DNA of 42,735 nt from Prolixibacteraceae bacterium (GTDB lineage Bacteria; Bacteroidota; Bacteroidia; Bacteroidales; Prolixibacteraceae): positions 1-42,735 of the forward strand of contig JANXYV010000069.1 in assembly GCA_025355875.1 (NCBI GenBank), written 5' to 3'. The position numbers were made by a program, and so were the translations under genes. The notes beneath the pieces were generated by a model. That model was not told the origin of the DNA. It saw only the letters and a list, made by a program, of their open reading frames with translations, and made no database searches. Shown here piece by piece: positions 24,641-34,048 of this stretch. The first letter of the stretch is position 1. Every line of letters starts with the position of its first letter.

Positions 24641-25414
24641 TCAGTGGCCACGGGGGCCTTGATAATTATATTGCTTTAAATTGAATTCCTTCCCATCAAA
24701 TACTCCGTATGAGAAATACCGGATCCAGTCTCCCAGATTGATATATCGGCTATGTTCCCCGATTGGCTTGTTAACCATTACATGCCGGTGCCCAAAGATG
24801 AAAAAATCAAACGTTTCTTCGCGCAGAACCGACTCCGCAAAAATATACATTCCTTCAGAGTTTGTACCTTTAAATTCTTCACCCGAAATTCCTTTCGAAA
24901 CACGCGATTGTTTTGACCAGCTATGCCCAAACGACAGTGAAAAATTGGGATGGATCCTGGCAAACAACCATTGCAGCGTTTTGCTGGTAAACATTTTTTT
25001 CAAAATAAGGTATCCTTTGTCCGACTTATCGAGTCCATCTCCATGAGCCAAAAAGAATTTCTTCCCGTAAAGTTCTGTTTTGAATTCATCGCGGTGCAAA
25101 GTCATACCCAGTTCTGCCGGAAGATAGTCGAAAACCCATACATCGTGGTTGCCTGTAAAAAAATGAACTTCAACTCCTGAATCAGAAATTTCAGCAATCT
25201 TACCCAGTGTCCGGGTGAATCCTCGCGGAACCACCGTTTTGTATTCGAACCAAAAGTCGAAAATATCTCCCATCAGGAAAAGGTGCGAGGCATCTTCTTT
25301 AATTTCATTTAGCCAACCCACAAAAGCAAGCTCCCGTTCTTTGTTGTTTTTTAATGCCGGTGCACCCAAGTGGATATCTGATACAAAGTACGCTTTTTTG
25401 TTTTGATTTTTCAA
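24641..25414 (-). CDS. lpxH: UDP-2,3-diacylglucosamine diphosphatase
   Basis: LpxH removes UMP from UDP-2,3-diacylglucosamine to give lipid X in lipid A synthesis. It is a calcineurin-type metallophosphatase of 257 residues. Metal-binding motifs in order are DIHLGAP, GDIFDFWFEY, GNHDVW, HGDGLD and GHRHVM. The only in-frame start is TTG at 25414, since no ATG precedes the DIHLGAP motif; it gives a start close to the motif. The downstream FabH-like gene overlaps no sequence with it but follows directly. Long C-terminal extension relative to E. coli LpxH is small. Confidence 0.9.
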   Translation of the reverse strand: MKNQNKKAYFVSDIHLGAPALKNNKERELAFVGWLNEIKEDASHLFLMGDIFDFWFEYKTVVPRGFTRTLGKIAEISDSGVEVHFFTGNHDVWVFDYLPAELGMTLHRDEFKTELYGKKFFLAHGDGLDKSDKGYLILKKMFTSKTLQWLFARIHPNFSLSFGHSWSKQSRVSKGISGEEFKGTNSEGMYIFAESVLREETFDFFIFGHRHVMVNKPIGEHSRYINLGDWIRYFSYGVFDGKEFNLKQYNYQGPRGH

Positions 25415-25527
25415 ATCACTGAAAGATTGGTTCGAAAAAATTAGCTCGCAAATATAGCTCTAAAAATGGAAGTGCCAAAGTCCAAAAGAGTAATAGGCAA
25501 ACCATTTCATTTTAAACTAATTAAACA

Positions 25528-26679
25528 CTACTTGACCAGTTTTCCAATTGCCTGATCAAGGACAGACCCCTGCAAGTCCTTGCCAACGACTTTCCTTTCG
25601 CGGTCGAGGATATAGTTGGATGGTATGTTTGTCACGTTATAGGCATTCAAGGCGATATTACAACCTTTCATGTCGCCAACATTGATCCAGCTTAAACCGT
25701 CCTGTTTCACGGCAGTGAGCCATGCTTCACGGTTATCGTCGATGCTTACCTGATATATTTCAAGTCCTTTTGATTTATATTTGCGATAAAGCTCAACAAG
25801 GGCCTGGTTTTGATATCGGGAAACACGGTCGAGCGCCGACCAAAACTGGATCAGAACCACTTTTGATGAAATCGATGAAAGGGAAACTACATGTCCACTT
25901 CCGTTTGGCAGCGAAATATCTGGTGAGTTCACCCCATTTTCAGCAATAAACTGCTTGACTTTGTTGTTTTTTTCGTCAGCCATCAACCTTTGGGTATTGG
26001 CATAAAGAGCCTTTACATGCTCCGATTTTGGAAACATCGTATTCAAAGCCGTGGCAGCTACTTTTAAGGATTGGAGATCTTGTATCACATAGTTTGAATC
26101 ATCAAATTTTTGGTACAGGGCCAGTACCGACGACATCGAAAAAGGATGTTTCTTGATAAATTCAGTGGAGTAACGAACCTGATTTTGTTTGATGTCAGTC
26201 ATTTCCTGATCCCATTTAACTTTCTGGATGCTGTAGTCGTCATGAATCCGGAATGCGTCTATCCGGCTATTGATCGAATCCAATTGATGTTTTGTCCTGG
26301 CCAGTTTATTATTTAACTCCTGAACCAGCATTGAACCCGGCGATCCATCAACAACATAATCGCGCGAGAAATTGGCAGCGTCGCCATAAATCGAAATATT
26401 TTCGGCAGTATCTACCAGCAAGGTCACAAAATTTTTCTCGCTGAGCCTGAGCAGATAAAAATTTGGATAACCGATTTTTCCTTTGAATTTGAACGATCCA
26501 TCCCTTTCCATTTTCACCGAATCAACCGGCACACTTGACGAAACCTTTAATTCATCCAAATACAGATATTTCCCTCCGGCGTTGGTGATTTTTCCAGTGA
26601 TCACAAATCCATTGTGATTTTTGCACGATGCCAGAATGAATAAAAGAGCAACAATTGCTGAAAATATTTTATTTGCCAT
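25528..26679 (-). CDS. TlpA-like lipoprotein with DUF4369 and no CxxC
   Basis: This 383-residue protein begins with a lipoprotein signal (LASCKNH, lipidated Cys near residue 19). It then carries a DUF4369-type beta domain (about 25-125), a helical linker and a thioredoxin-fold domain (about 240-383). In that fold the active site normally reads FWxxWCxxC. Here it reads FWSALDRVSR, so both redox cysteines are absent. The cis-proline loop is still recognisable in NVTNIPSNYILD. It cannot act as a disulfide reductase by the usual mechanism and may bind a ligand or be a structural paralogue. ATG 26679 is used. Its intact relative is at 32128. Confidence 0.8.
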   Translation of the reverse strand: MANKIFSAIVALLFILASCKNHNGFVITGKITNAGGKYLYLDELKVSSSVPVDSVKMERDGSFKFKGKIGYPNFYLLRLSEKNFVTLLVDTAENISIYGDAANFSRDYVVDGSPGSMLVQELNNKLARTKHQLDSINSRIDAFRIHDDYSIQKVKWDQEMTDIKQNQVRYSTEFIKKHPFSMSSVLALYQKFDDSNYVIQDLQSLKVAATALNTMFPKSEHVKALYANTQRLMADEKNNKVKQFIAENGVNSPDISLPNGSGHVVSLSSISSKVVLIQFWSALDRVSRYQNQALVELYRKYKSKGLEIYQVSIDDNREAWLTAVKQDGLSWINVGDMKGCNIALNAYNVTNIPSNYILDRERKVVGKDLQGSVLDQAIGKLVK

Positions 26680-26699
26680 CACAATTTTATTGGTCAATA

Positions 26700-26727
26700 A
26701 AGGCTATAAAAATAATAATTTAGCCTT
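26700..26727. promoter_or_regulatory. Short inverted repeat between divergent TlpA-like and ribF genes
   Basis: AAGGCTA (26700-26706) pairs with TAGCCTT (26721-26727) across an A+T-rich loop, about 20 bases before the TlpA-like start. It could be an operator or a leader hairpin. Confidence 0.3.
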
Positions 26728-26808
26728 CATAAACAGGCCTGATCGTCAAGTTTTGAAACATACCGCGCTTTTTGATTTTTTTAGTTCGTTCTTGCAAGTC
26801 GAAAAGAT

Positions 26809-26816
26809 TAATTTTG
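26809..26816 (+). promoter_or_regulatory. -7 box of ribF
   Basis: TAATTTTG is a perfect TAnnTTTG, 25 bases before the GTG start at 26842. A weak TTCG stands where the -33 box is expected. Confidence 0.5.
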
Positions 26817-26841
26817 GAACCAATTTCAAACATTTACCACT

Positions 26842-27795
26842 GTGAAGATACATCGTGATCTAACCAATTTTCATGCCCACAATCCGGTTTTAACCATCGG
26901 CACCTTCGATGGTGTTCATTTGGGACATCAGAAAATTATCGCCCGCCTGAATGAACTGGCTGCCCAAACTAATGGCGAATCGGTCATTTTTACCTTCGAT
27001 CCACATCCACGTAAAGTAATTGCTCCCGAAGAAACCAGTTTACGAGTACTGACGACTCTGGATGAAAAAATTGAATTATTTGAACAATCGGGCATCGATC
27101 ACTTGATTATCTATCCGTTTACGCCTGAATTTGCTCAGCTGAGTTACGGAGAATTTGTCGAACAGATTTTGGTAGGACAAATCCATACTCACTATCTGGT
27201 GCTCGGTTATGATCATAAATTCGGCAAAAACCGGCAGGGAGGCTTTGAATTTCTGAAGAATTGTGCCGACCGGCTTGGATTCCACATTGAAAAGATCGAT
27301 GTTTTGCTCATGAACGAAGCTAATGTCAGTTCGACAAAAATACGCGAGGCCATACAAAATGGCGACTTTAAAACCGCAAACAGCTTTCTGGGACACCCTT
27401 TTACATTGCACGGCACAGTGGTCGAAGGGCAAAAACTCGGACGAAAAATCGAATTTCCAACTGCAAATCTGGAGACCTCGGATGCTGACAAGATTGTTCC
27501 AGGGTATGGCGTTTATGCTGTTCAGGTGAAAATTCAGGAAAAGACTTATGAGGGAATGCTGAATATCGGCAGTCGCCCGACAGTCAATCACAACGCCGAC
27601 CACCGAAGTATTGAAGTCAATATTTTCGAATTCGACGAGGATATTTACGGCCAGTTTATCGAAGTCGTTTTCTATCAGAAATTACGCGAAGAACAAAAAT
27701 TCCCTTCTCTGGACGCTTTGAAGGAACAGCTTTTCAGAGACAAAACCGAAACCAAAGAATTCTTCAGGGAAAATCAAGAATTGTTGTCAAAATAA
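26842..27795 (+). CDS. ribF: Bifunctional riboflavin kinase/FAD synthetase
   Basis: RibF phosphorylates riboflavin to FMN and adenylates FMN to FAD. The 317-residue protein has the N-terminal nucleotidyltransferase domain with TIGTFDGVHLGHQ (a HxGH-type site) and YDHKFGKNRQGG, and the C-terminal flavokinase domain with GRKIEFPTANL and the GMLNIGSRPT loop. The start is GTG at 26842, as no ATG lies before the DGVHLGH motif at a sensible distance. It is a single-gene transcript, convergent with leuS. Confidence 0.95.
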   Translation: MKIHRDLTNFHAHNPVLTIGTFDGVHLGHQKIIARLNELAAQTNGESVIFTFDPHPRKVIAPEETSLRVLTTLDEKIELFEQSGIDHLIIYPFTPEFAQLSYGEFVEQILVGQIHTHYLVLGYDHKFGKNRQGGFEFLKNCADRLGFHIEKIDVLLMNEANVSSTKIREAIQNGDFKTANSFLGHPFTLHGTVVEGQKLGRKIEFPTANLETSDADKIVPGYGVYAVQVKIQEKTYEGMLNIGSRPTVNHNADHRSIEVNIFEFDEDIYGQFIEVVFYQKLREEQKFPSLDALKEQLFRDKTETKEFFRENQELLSK

Positions 27796-27863
27796 AACCG
27801 AATTATCTGGAGCTTGATTCTTTGTGCTACCAGTCATCAGCATTGAATCTTAAAACAAAAAAA

Positions 27864-27885
27864 GCGCAGAACTCTCATCCTGCGC
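27864..27885. terminator. Terminator between ribF and leuS
   Basis: GCGCAG (27864-27869) pairs with CTGCGC (27880-27885). An A-run lies on one side and a pyrimidine-rich tract on the other, which suits converging genes. Confidence 0.6.
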
Positions 27886-27910
27886 CTTTCCTATTTCCTT
27901 TTTCCTCTTT

Positions 27911-30562
27911 TCAGATTACGATGTTCACGATTTTATTCTGAACTACAATCACCTTTTTCGGAGCTTTGCCTTCGAGCCATTTGATGGAAGTTTCGTGCGC
28001 CAGAACTGCCGCTTCGATTTCAGAAACTGGTGCATCAATTGCAAATTCCATTTTAAAGCGAACTTTTCCGTTGAACGAAACCGGGTATTCAAACACATCT
28101 TCGGTCAGCATGGCCGGGTCAACTTCGGGCCACGGCACATACGCCAAAGTCTCTTTATTTCCGTACATCTGCCACAATTCTTCGGCAAGATGAGGCGCGC
28201 ATGGAGACAGTATTTTCGCAAAAGTTTCAGCGGTTTGTTTGCTGACTTTTCCCCTTTTCATCGCCAGGTTATTGAAAATCATCAACGCCGAAATCCCGGT
28301 ATTGAATTTCATATTTTCGATGTCGAAAGCCACTTTGCTGATGGTCTGGTGCAAAAGCTTCAGAGTTTCCTTGTCATCTGTATCTTCCACAATATTCTCC
28401 GGAGTTCCAAAGAAATGGGCAACACGGTTCAGGAATCCAAATACTCCCTTCACACCGTTTTCAGCCCAGGGTTTGGTGTCGTCGAGCGGACCCATGAACA
28501 TTTCGTATAAACGAAGCGAATCGGCGCCAAACTTGGCCACCACATCGTCGGGATTTACCACGTTTTTCAACGATTTTGACATTTTGGCGACAATCTGTTT
28601 GAGCTCTTCGCCGGTCTCGGTATGGAAATATTTGCCATCTTTTTCTTCGACCAAATCGCTGGCAACTTTAGCACCTGTAGCTGTTTCATAAGCAAAAGCA
28701 AGAATCATTCCCTGGTTGAATAGCTTCTGGAAAGGCTCGCTGGTTGAAACAATTCCCAAATCGAACAATACTTTGTGCCAGAAACGGGAATACAACAAGT
28801 GCAGAACGGCATGTTCGGCGCCTCCCACATACAAATCAACCGGCATCCAGTAGTTTTCGAGCTTTTTGTCGAAAATCGATTCGTCATTCTTTGGATCGAT
28901 ATAGCGCAGATAATACCAGCATGAGCCAGCCCACTGCGGCATGGTGTTGGTTTCACGGCGACCTTTGCGACCATTTTTGTCTGTCACATACAACCAATCG
29001 GTAACATTAGCCAGCGGAGATTCACCACCTTCGCCAGGTTCGTATTTTTCCATGGCAGGAAGTTCAACCGGAAGATTTTCTTCAACCAAAGTCACTTCGC
29101 CATCTTCCCAGTGAATCACCGGGAATGGCTCGCCCCAATAGCGCTGACGGCTGAACAACCAGTCGCGCAACCTGAAATTGATCGTTGCTTTTCCGATTCC
29201 TTTTTCGCCCAACCATTCAACGACTTTGGCAATTCCGTCTTTTTTGTTGAGCCCATTCAGATCGAGGCCAATGGCCGGATTGGCAGAATTGATGTAAGCT
29301 CCGTCTTCAGTCCAGCAAGCTTCCCCGGACAGAACTTTGGTGCGGGTTTCCTCATCGGCACTTTTCGGATCCAAGATACAAACAATCGGAATATTGAATT
29401 TCTGAGCGAATTCGAAGTCGCGCGTATCGTGAGCCGGAACAGCCATAATAGCACCGGTTCCGTAACCCATCAGGACATAATCAGCTACCCAGATTGGGAT
29501 TGGCAAACCGGTAATCGGGTTAATGGCATTTCGTCCGGTGAAAACTCCGGTTTTATCTTTGGCCAGTTCGGTACGATCCAAATCGGATTTCAACGAAGCT
29601 GCCTGAATATATTGTTTGAATTTCTTCGTGTTTTCAGGTGTGACAAGGGTTTCCAGAATCGGATGTTCCGGAGAAACAACCATGTATGTAGCTCCGAACA
29701 AGGTATCCGGGCGTGTTGTGTAAACACGGAGTTTTTCGTTCATTCCTTCGATGGCAAAATCTGCTTCGGCACCGGTCGATTTTCCGATCCAGTTTTTCTG
29801 CATGTCTTTCACACCTTCGGGCCAATCAAGGCTATCCAGACCTTCCAGCAAGCGTTCGGCATAATGAGGAATCCGGAGTAACCACTGCTTCAGATTTTTA
29901 CGGGTTACCTGATTACCACATTTCTCGTGCGAACCGTCAGTCAAAACCTCTTCATTGGCACACACTGTTTTGCACGACTGGCACCACCAAACCTGGGCGT
30001 TGTCGTAATATGCCAGACGTTTATCACCGATGTATTTGTTGATGGCAGCCTGTCCCTGTGCCTGAATGTCGGCAGGAATAGGCAATTCGCTGATCGGCCT
30101 GCCTTTTCCGGCTTCAGGATCGAACCAGCAATTGTACAATTTGGTGAAAATCCATTGTGTCCAGCGAAAATATTTCGGATCGGTGGTATTGATTTCGCGA
30201 TCCCAGTCGTAGCTCAAGCCCAGTGATTTGATCTGCCGTCGGAAATTATCGCAGTTTTTATTCGTGGTAACCGCCGGGTGAGTTCCGGTTTGAATGGCGT
30301 ATTGCTCGGCTGGCAATCCAAAAGCATCCCAGCCCATCGGGTGAAGCACGTTGAAACCCTTCATGCGTTTATACCGGCAAATGATGTCGGTAGCCGTGTA
30401 ACCTTCAGGATGACCCACATGCAATCCCGCTCCGGAAGGATATGGGAACATATCGAGCACGTAATATTTGGGTTTTGAAAAGTCGTTTTCGGTTTTGAAC
30501 GTCTGGTGTTCTTCCCAGTATTGCTGCCATTTCGGCTCAATTTCGGAGAAATTATATTCCAT
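27911..30562 (-). CDS. leuS: Leucyl-tRNA synthetase
   Basis: LeuRS charges tRNA-Leu with leucine. The 883-residue class I synthetase shows the HIGH-type motif [16 protein letters not shown] near residue 41 and the KMSKS loop near residue 660. The editing domain lies between them, with the [15 protein letters not shown] region and its threonine-rich site. A zinc-like cysteine cluster is present in [16 protein letters not shown]. The C-terminal anticodon and tRNA-binding parts end in [14 protein letters not shown]. Length is within the Bacteroidetes range. I looked for in-frame repeat or nuclease insertions of the type found in the ISP gene and saw none. Confidence 0.97.
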   Translation of the reverse strand: MEYNFSEIEPKWQQYWEEHQTFKTENDFSKPKYYVLDMFPYPSGAGLHVGHPEGYTATDIICRYKRMKGFNVLHPMGWDAFGLPAEQYAIQTGTHPAVTTNKNCDNFRRQIKSLGLSYDWDREINTTDPKYFRWTQWIFTKLYNCWFDPEAGKGRPISELPIPADIQAQGQAAINKYIGDKRLAYYDNAQVWWCQSCKTVCANEEVLTDGSHEKCGNQVTRKNLKQWLLRIPHYAERLLEGLDSLDWPEGVKDMQKNWIGKSTGAEADFAIEGMNEKLRVYTTRPDTLFGATYMVVSPEHPILETLVTPENTKKFKQYIQAASLKSDLDRTELAKDKTGVFTGRNAINPITGLPIPIWVADYVLMGYGTGAIMAVPAHDTRDFEFAQKFNIPIVCILDPKSADEETRTKVLSGEACWTEDGAYINSANPAIGLDLNGLNKKDGIAKVVEWLGEKGIGKATINFRLRDWLFSRQRYWGEPFPVIHWEDGEVTLVEENLPVELPAMEKYEPGEGGESPLANVTDWLYVTDKNGRKGRRETNTMPQWAGSCWYYLRYIDPKNDESIFDKKLENYWMPVDLYVGGAEHAVLHLLYSRFWHKVLFDLGIVSTSEPFQKLFNQGMILAFAYETATGAKVASDLVEEKDGKYFHTETGEELKQIVAKMSKSLKNVVNPDDVVAKFGADSLRLYEMFMGPLDDTKPWAENGVKGVFGFLNRVAHFFGTPENIVEDTDDKETLKLLHQTISKVAFDIENMKFNTGISALMIFNNLAMKRGKVSKQTAETFAKILSPCAPHLAEELWQMYGNKETLAYVPWPEVDPAMLTEDVFEYPVSFNGKVRFKMEFAIDAPVSEIEAAVLAHETSIKWLEGKAPKKVIVVQNKIVNIVI

Positions 30563-30637
30563 TTTGATGCGATTGATAAAGGTTTATAAGTAAAAGGAAT
30601 GAAATAGTGTCGCATTTCTATTTTGTCAAATATCTTG

Positions 30638-30723
30638 ACTCACCCCCTTCGCATCTGCGATGCTCTGCCCCTCTCTACTTGTAGAGAGGGGGGAAGACCG
30701 AGTCTTCGGTCTTCGGGGTGAGT
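30638..30723. repeat. Three-armed cloverleaf palindromic repeat
   Basis: ACTCACCCC (30638-30646) and GGGGTGAGT (30715-30723) form a 9-bp outer stem. Inside are three hairpins. A small one is TCGC/GCGA (30649-30660), an 11-bp one is CCCCTCTCTAC/GTAGAGAGGGG (30668-30678 and 30681-30691), and a perfect 9-bp one is GAAGACCGA/TCGGTCTTC (30693-30701 and 30706-30714). The core words match the palindromes in the ISP gene, where outer stem and CCCCTCTCC arm recur. It is not a tRNA: the arms and loops do not fit. Confidence 0.75.
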
Positions 30724-30761
30724 GAAATGAAAATACGACATTATGTTGATTTTATTACTTA

Positions 30762-30798
30762 GAACTGATCCGATGACTTGAAATCATCGGATCAGTTC
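30762..30798 (-). terminator. Perfect 15-bp inverted repeat, possible GH43 terminator
   Basis: GAACTGATCCGATGA (30762-30776) and TCATCGGATCAGTTC (30784-30798) pair perfectly with a seven-base loop. It lies past the GH43 stop on the minus strand. A T-tract is not prominent. Confidence 0.5.
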
Positions 30799-30900
30799 AG
30801 TTGCGGCAAAGATAGAAAGATTGTTGCAAGTTGAAAGATTGAGATTCGGGGATATTGCCGCCTTCCACTTTCCTTTTTTTCCTATTTTCTATTTCCTGAG

Positions 30901-32028
30901 CTAATCGAGCGACCATGCATCTTTCCAATGGATCTTTGGCGCATCTCCCTCGAAGGTAAGCGGCAGCCAGATGTACCGTCCATCAATATGGTTTTCAGGA
31001 GTCCAGCGATCTCCAATATAAATATAACAGTCTTTTTTACCTTCAACTTTCAAAACATAGGTGCTTTGAGAATGGAAAGTCAGTTCTGAATCGCTGCCAA
31101 CAGCCGGATTTCCAAGTTCTTTCCAATTGCCGAAAATCTGGTCGGAAACGGCTGACCTCGCGGCATTGGGCGCCCAGCCGGTGCAATCGGAAGCGATGAT
31201 GTAATATTTCCCGTTCCGTTTGAAAAGCGTCACGCCTTCCATGTACCTTTCGGTTAATAACCGGAAATATTGACCTGAATAAGACAGGTAATCGTCGTTG
31301 AGCTTTGAAATCTGCAGGGTACTGTTTTCTTCGGAAGCATAGATGTGATAAGCGGTACCATCATCGTCGACAAACAGGTTCATATCGCGGGCCATTTGTC
31401 CGCCTTTGAAATCACGACCCAGAATATTTAACGAATCCGGAGGAGCCGGAAGGCAACCTTTTCCTCCGCAATATTTTGATTTTACTGAACTTGACACCGG
31501 TTTTTTGTGGAAAGGCTGCACATTGACCGGCCAGAACCCGGCATTGGGCCGAAAACTTTTCAAATAAATATATGGTCCTGCCGGATTATTGCTGACCGCC
31601 ACTGCACTTCGGGCCGCATCATAGCCTTGTCCTTTCAGTTCCAGGTGGAACCACATCACAAACTTTTTGGTTTTCGCATTGTAAATCACCTTTGGGCGTT
31701 CAAGGGTACAGCCTTTGACAATATCGCTTGCCGGATCGGTTTCGTTCACTTTCAGTGCGATTCCTTCATCTTTCCAATTGTATAAATCTTTCGAAGAGTA
31801 ACAGCTTACACCAACCTGAGCCGTATTTCCAATTTCGCCTCCAACTTTGTGCTCGCCGTACCAATAGTATGTTCCGTTATGAAACAGTATTCCGCCGCCA
31901 TGTACATTAAGGTGCTTGCCGTTGTTGTCTTTCCAGATTTCGCCGGGAGTAAATTGCTTGTACGGTTGGGCATTCAAAGCTAAAATGCTGCAAAAAGAAA
32001 AGAGAAATAAGGAAATTTTCAGGTTCAT
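30901..32028 (-). CDS. Exported glycoside hydrolase family 43-like protein
   Basis: This 375-residue protein has a signal peptide (about 1-20, ending LNAQ) and a five-bladed beta-propeller pattern typical of GH43/GH117-type enzymes. It starts with LNVHGGGILFHNGTYYWYGEH and continues with SSKDLYNWKDEG, LERPKVIYN, MWFHLE, ARDMNLFVDDDGTAYHIY and YIIASDCTGWAPNAA. Family enzymes cleave arabinose, xylose or galactose linkages in plant or microbial glycans. The substrate cannot be read here. It stands alone, not in a SusCD-type locus, so it may be a stray or secondary enzyme. The blade acids expected for catalysis appear present. Confidence 0.82.
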   Translation of the reverse strand: MNLKISLFLFSFCSILALNAQPYKQFTPGEIWKDNNGKHLNVHGGGILFHNGTYYWYGEHKVGGEIGNTAQVGVSCYSSKDLYNWKDEGIALKVNETDPASDIVKGCTLERPKVIYNAKTKKFVMWFHLELKGQGYDAARSAVAVSNNPAGPYIYLKSFRPNAGFWPVNVQPFHKKPVSSSVKSKYCGGKGCLPAPPDSLNILGRDFKGGQMARDMNLFVDDDGTAYHIYASEENSTLQISKLNDDYLSYSGQYFRLLTERYMEGVTLFKRNGKYYIIASDCTGWAPNAARSAVSDQIFGNWKELGNPAVGSDSELTFHSQSTYVLKVEGKKDCYIYIGDRWTPENHIDGRYIWLPLTFEGDAPKIHWKDAWSLD

Positions 32029-32127
32029 TCAGGTTGGTTTTAGGTTGTTGAATTGAAAGGTAAAGTTAACCGCTTCAGCTGAAAAGACAAAAGGAAAGTG
32101 CCAAAATGAAACTCTCAATTGCTGAAG

Positions 32128-33621
32128 CTATTTTTTGAGTTGGGAATTCTTCTCGTCACGGGCAATCCGGGTATTCAAAAAGTCTTCCATCTGTTTGGGC
32201 TCGAGTTTCTTTGCAATGATTTTTTTATCCTTGTCCAGAATGAAATAAACCGGAGTTGTCCGGATATCATAAACCTTTTTATAGGTGAAATCATAAGGAT
32301 TCCAGACGTTCAGCCAGTCATACAACTGATGTTCGTTCACAAAGCTAATCCACTTTTGTTTTCCTTCGACCCCGCCGAGCATGTGCACCGCAAAAACCTC
32401 CACTCCTTTGGGTTTCAGTCGCTGATAAACCTGGTACAATTCAGGGATCGACTTTTTACAATGACCGCAATCGCATTCCCAGAAGGCCAGAATGGTATAA
32501 TTGGCCTTGACTTGAAGAAGGTTGATGAACGTTCCGGCATGCGGATCTTTTTGCACGACCGTATCCGTTTTTGCCAACATAAAATGTTCTTCCGGGAGAT
32601 TCAGCATTCGCAGGTCGGTAGCTGGTTGTCCAAGTAGTAAGGGTTTCATGACATCTATGTTTTCCCTGGTTTGCCTGATAAAAGTTGTATCGCTGAAGCT
32701 TGCTTTCGGAATGTACCATTTCTCGGCAATGTGCACATAAACCGCATCGAAACCCATGATGGTGCTGGTCGCGTACTTATTGAAAAGAGTAATGAGCATA
32801 TATCTGAAAATATCCGGATCTTTTTCTGCCACGGCAAGTAATTTATCGCATTCGTAACTAATCGTATCCGGAATTTTTGGAACGACCTTGTCGAGATATT
32901 CCTTAATTTTTTCGTCATACACCGGTGTCCTCAGGAATCGCGCGTCTTCCAGACTCATATGATCGAAAAAATGACTTCTGTAATACCTGTACTGAAAGGT
33001 TGAATCAATTATCCTTCCGCCGGAATCTTTGGGAGGTTCCGGAATTTTAACTTCCTGAAGGGCTCTGATAAAATGGCCCACAAAATTATTCTTCTGGCTA
33101 CCGATCAGTTGGTCAGCTCTAGATTCGCCCGCTGTCGAGATTTCTCTCAGCCTGGAATCCGCTTTCCTGATTTCAGATGAATCAGTCAGCGTTTTCAGGC
33201 TCTCTTTCAAAGCCGACGATTCCTTCTGCATGGTGACAATGAATTTAAGGTATACCTGCGCCGCCGAGTTTTCAGGTGAATTTTTGAACTTCAGGTTATC
33301 GAACAGATTCAGACTGTCAGTTTCAATTGAAATCCGCTGATTGGAGGTCATGAAGAAGTCGAACATGGCATGCGACGGGGTCATGAAGAAATAAAGACCT
33401 TCCGGAAATTTCGTATTTCCCTTCAGCAGTCCATTGCCCGAATTGTCCATTTTCAGGGTGTCGTCCACAAAAAGCTTGTCGGCAAAATGATGCCCGAGAA
33501 TGATGTTTTTCCCGGCAAGGTTTTTAATCGTCAGCTTGATTTCGTAACCTTCGGCCTTTGCCTCAGTTGCTGAAAATCCAAAAATGAGGAAGATGAAAAC
33601 GATGTAGATATACCTGATCAT
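32128..33621 (-). CDS. TlpA-like thioredoxin-fold protein with DUF4369/DUF5106-type domains
   Basis: The 497-residue protein has a signal peptide (about 1-22), a DUF4369-like beta domain (about 25-110) and a helical region resembling DUF5106 (about 120-320). A C-terminal TlpA/thioredoxin domain (about 350-497) follows. The active site is intact: FWECDCGHCKKSIPEL has the CGHC redox pair, and a cis-proline loop follows in RTTPVYFILD. It is probably a periplasmic thiol-disulfide protein anchored or free. Its neighbour relative at 25528 has lost the cysteines. Confidence 0.87.
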   Translation of the reverse strand: MIRYIYIVFIFLIFGFSATEAKAEGYEIKLTIKNLAGKNIILGHHFADKLFVDDTLKMDNSGNGLLKGNTKFPEGLYFFMTPSHAMFDFFMTSNQRISIETDSLNLFDNLKFKNSPENSAAQVYLKFIVTMQKESSALKESLKTLTDSSEIRKADSRLREISTAGESRADQLIGSQKNNFVGHFIRALQEVKIPEPPKDSGGRIIDSTFQYRYYRSHFFDHMSLEDARFLRTPVYDEKIKEYLDKVVPKIPDTISYECDKLLAVAEKDPDIFRYMLITLFNKYATSTIMGFDAVYVHIAEKWYIPKASFSDTTFIRQTRENIDVMKPLLLGQPATDLRMLNLPEEHFMLAKTDTVVQKDPHAGTFINLLQVKANYTILAFWECDCGHCKKSIPELYQVYQRLKPKGVEVFAVHMLGGVEGKQKWISFVNEHQLYDWLNVWNPYDFTYKKVYDIRTTPVYFILDKDKKIIAKKLEPKQMEDFLNTRIARDEKNSQLKK

Positions 33622-33707
33622 AAATCAAAAAAACTAATGAAATTCAACAATTCACTTTGGTTTCGGCGAAAATCATGAGAATTATGCTATTCAGATTTCA
33701 TTAGGGA

Positions 33708-33738
33708 CAAAGTTAAAAGCTTTGGGCAAAAAGTCAAA
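33708..33738 (-). promoter_or_regulatory. Complete -33/-7 promoter of the TlpA-like gene
   Basis: On the minus strand TTTG (33735-33738) is followed by a 19-base spacer and TAACTTTG (33708-33715). This is the best full match to the Bacteroidetes promoter in the window. The leader to the ATG at 33621 is about 80 bases. Confidence 0.65.
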
Positions 33739-33778
33739 CTTCAGAAGAAAATTGGTGATCTTCAATTTCGAAATTTGA

Positions 33779-33961
33779 TTAAAGCAGTTTAAATGGCTGG
33801 TCTTCCTGAGGGGCAAAGAATTCGACTTTGCCGCACTTCGGACACAGGTAAAGGTCGAAGGTTTCCTTGTTGGTGAAGACTCCGGTCAGGAAGCCTTCGT
33901 GAAACCGGTAATTGGTGGCCCCAATGCAATTGGGGGTTAGTTGAAAACGAAAAGTTATCAA
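33779..33961 (-). CDS. Small cysteine-containing protein, possible zinc ribbon
   Basis: A 60-residue frame starts at TTG 33961 (no ATG is available). It contains an N-terminal cysteine (PNCIGATNYRF) and a CPKCGKVEFF knuckle near residue 40, so it could hold one metal with three cysteines. Short conserved-looking segments FLTGVFTNKETFD and the acidic tail PQEDQPFKLL are consistent with a real small protein, not a shadow. It lies between a TlpA-like gene and the type ISP gene, on the opposite strand from the latter. Confidence 0.5.
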   Translation of the reverse strand: MITFRFQLTPNCIGATNYRFHEGFLTGVFTNKETFDLYLCPKCGKVEFFAPQEDQPFKLL

Positions 33962-34007
33962 CGCGAAGCGGTTGAATAGTTTTATGTCTATCCAGCGATA
34001 ATTTGAT

Positions 34008-34015
34008 TAGATTTG
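34008..34015 (+). promoter_or_regulatory. -7 box of the type ISP gene
   Basis: TAGATTTG fits TAnnTTTG and lies 33 bases before the ATG at 34049. It overlaps the alternative TTG start at 34013, which makes that start unlikely. Confidence 0.5.
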
Positions 34016-34048
34016 GACACTGTTCACCAAACCTATTCAGCGCGGAAC

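Larger units (their letters stand above)
30563..30900. other. Intergenic region between leuS and the GH43 gene
   Basis: This 338-base stretch has no credible gene. It holds the cloverleaf palindrome at 30638-30723 and a 15-bp perfect inverted repeat at 30762-30798; both are listed separately. The remainder is ordinary A+T-rich sequence. Confidence 0.8.

Noticed and set aside
29111-29881. Long open frame (about 256 codons) antisense to leuS
   Set aside because: It lies wholly inside a clear leuS gene, has no family signature, and is explained by codon use of the opposite strand.
30638-30723. Cloverleaf as a tRNA gene
   Set aside because: No anticodon-arm geometry, no GTTCRA T-loop and no acceptor pattern; the arms match DNA palindromes elsewhere in the window.
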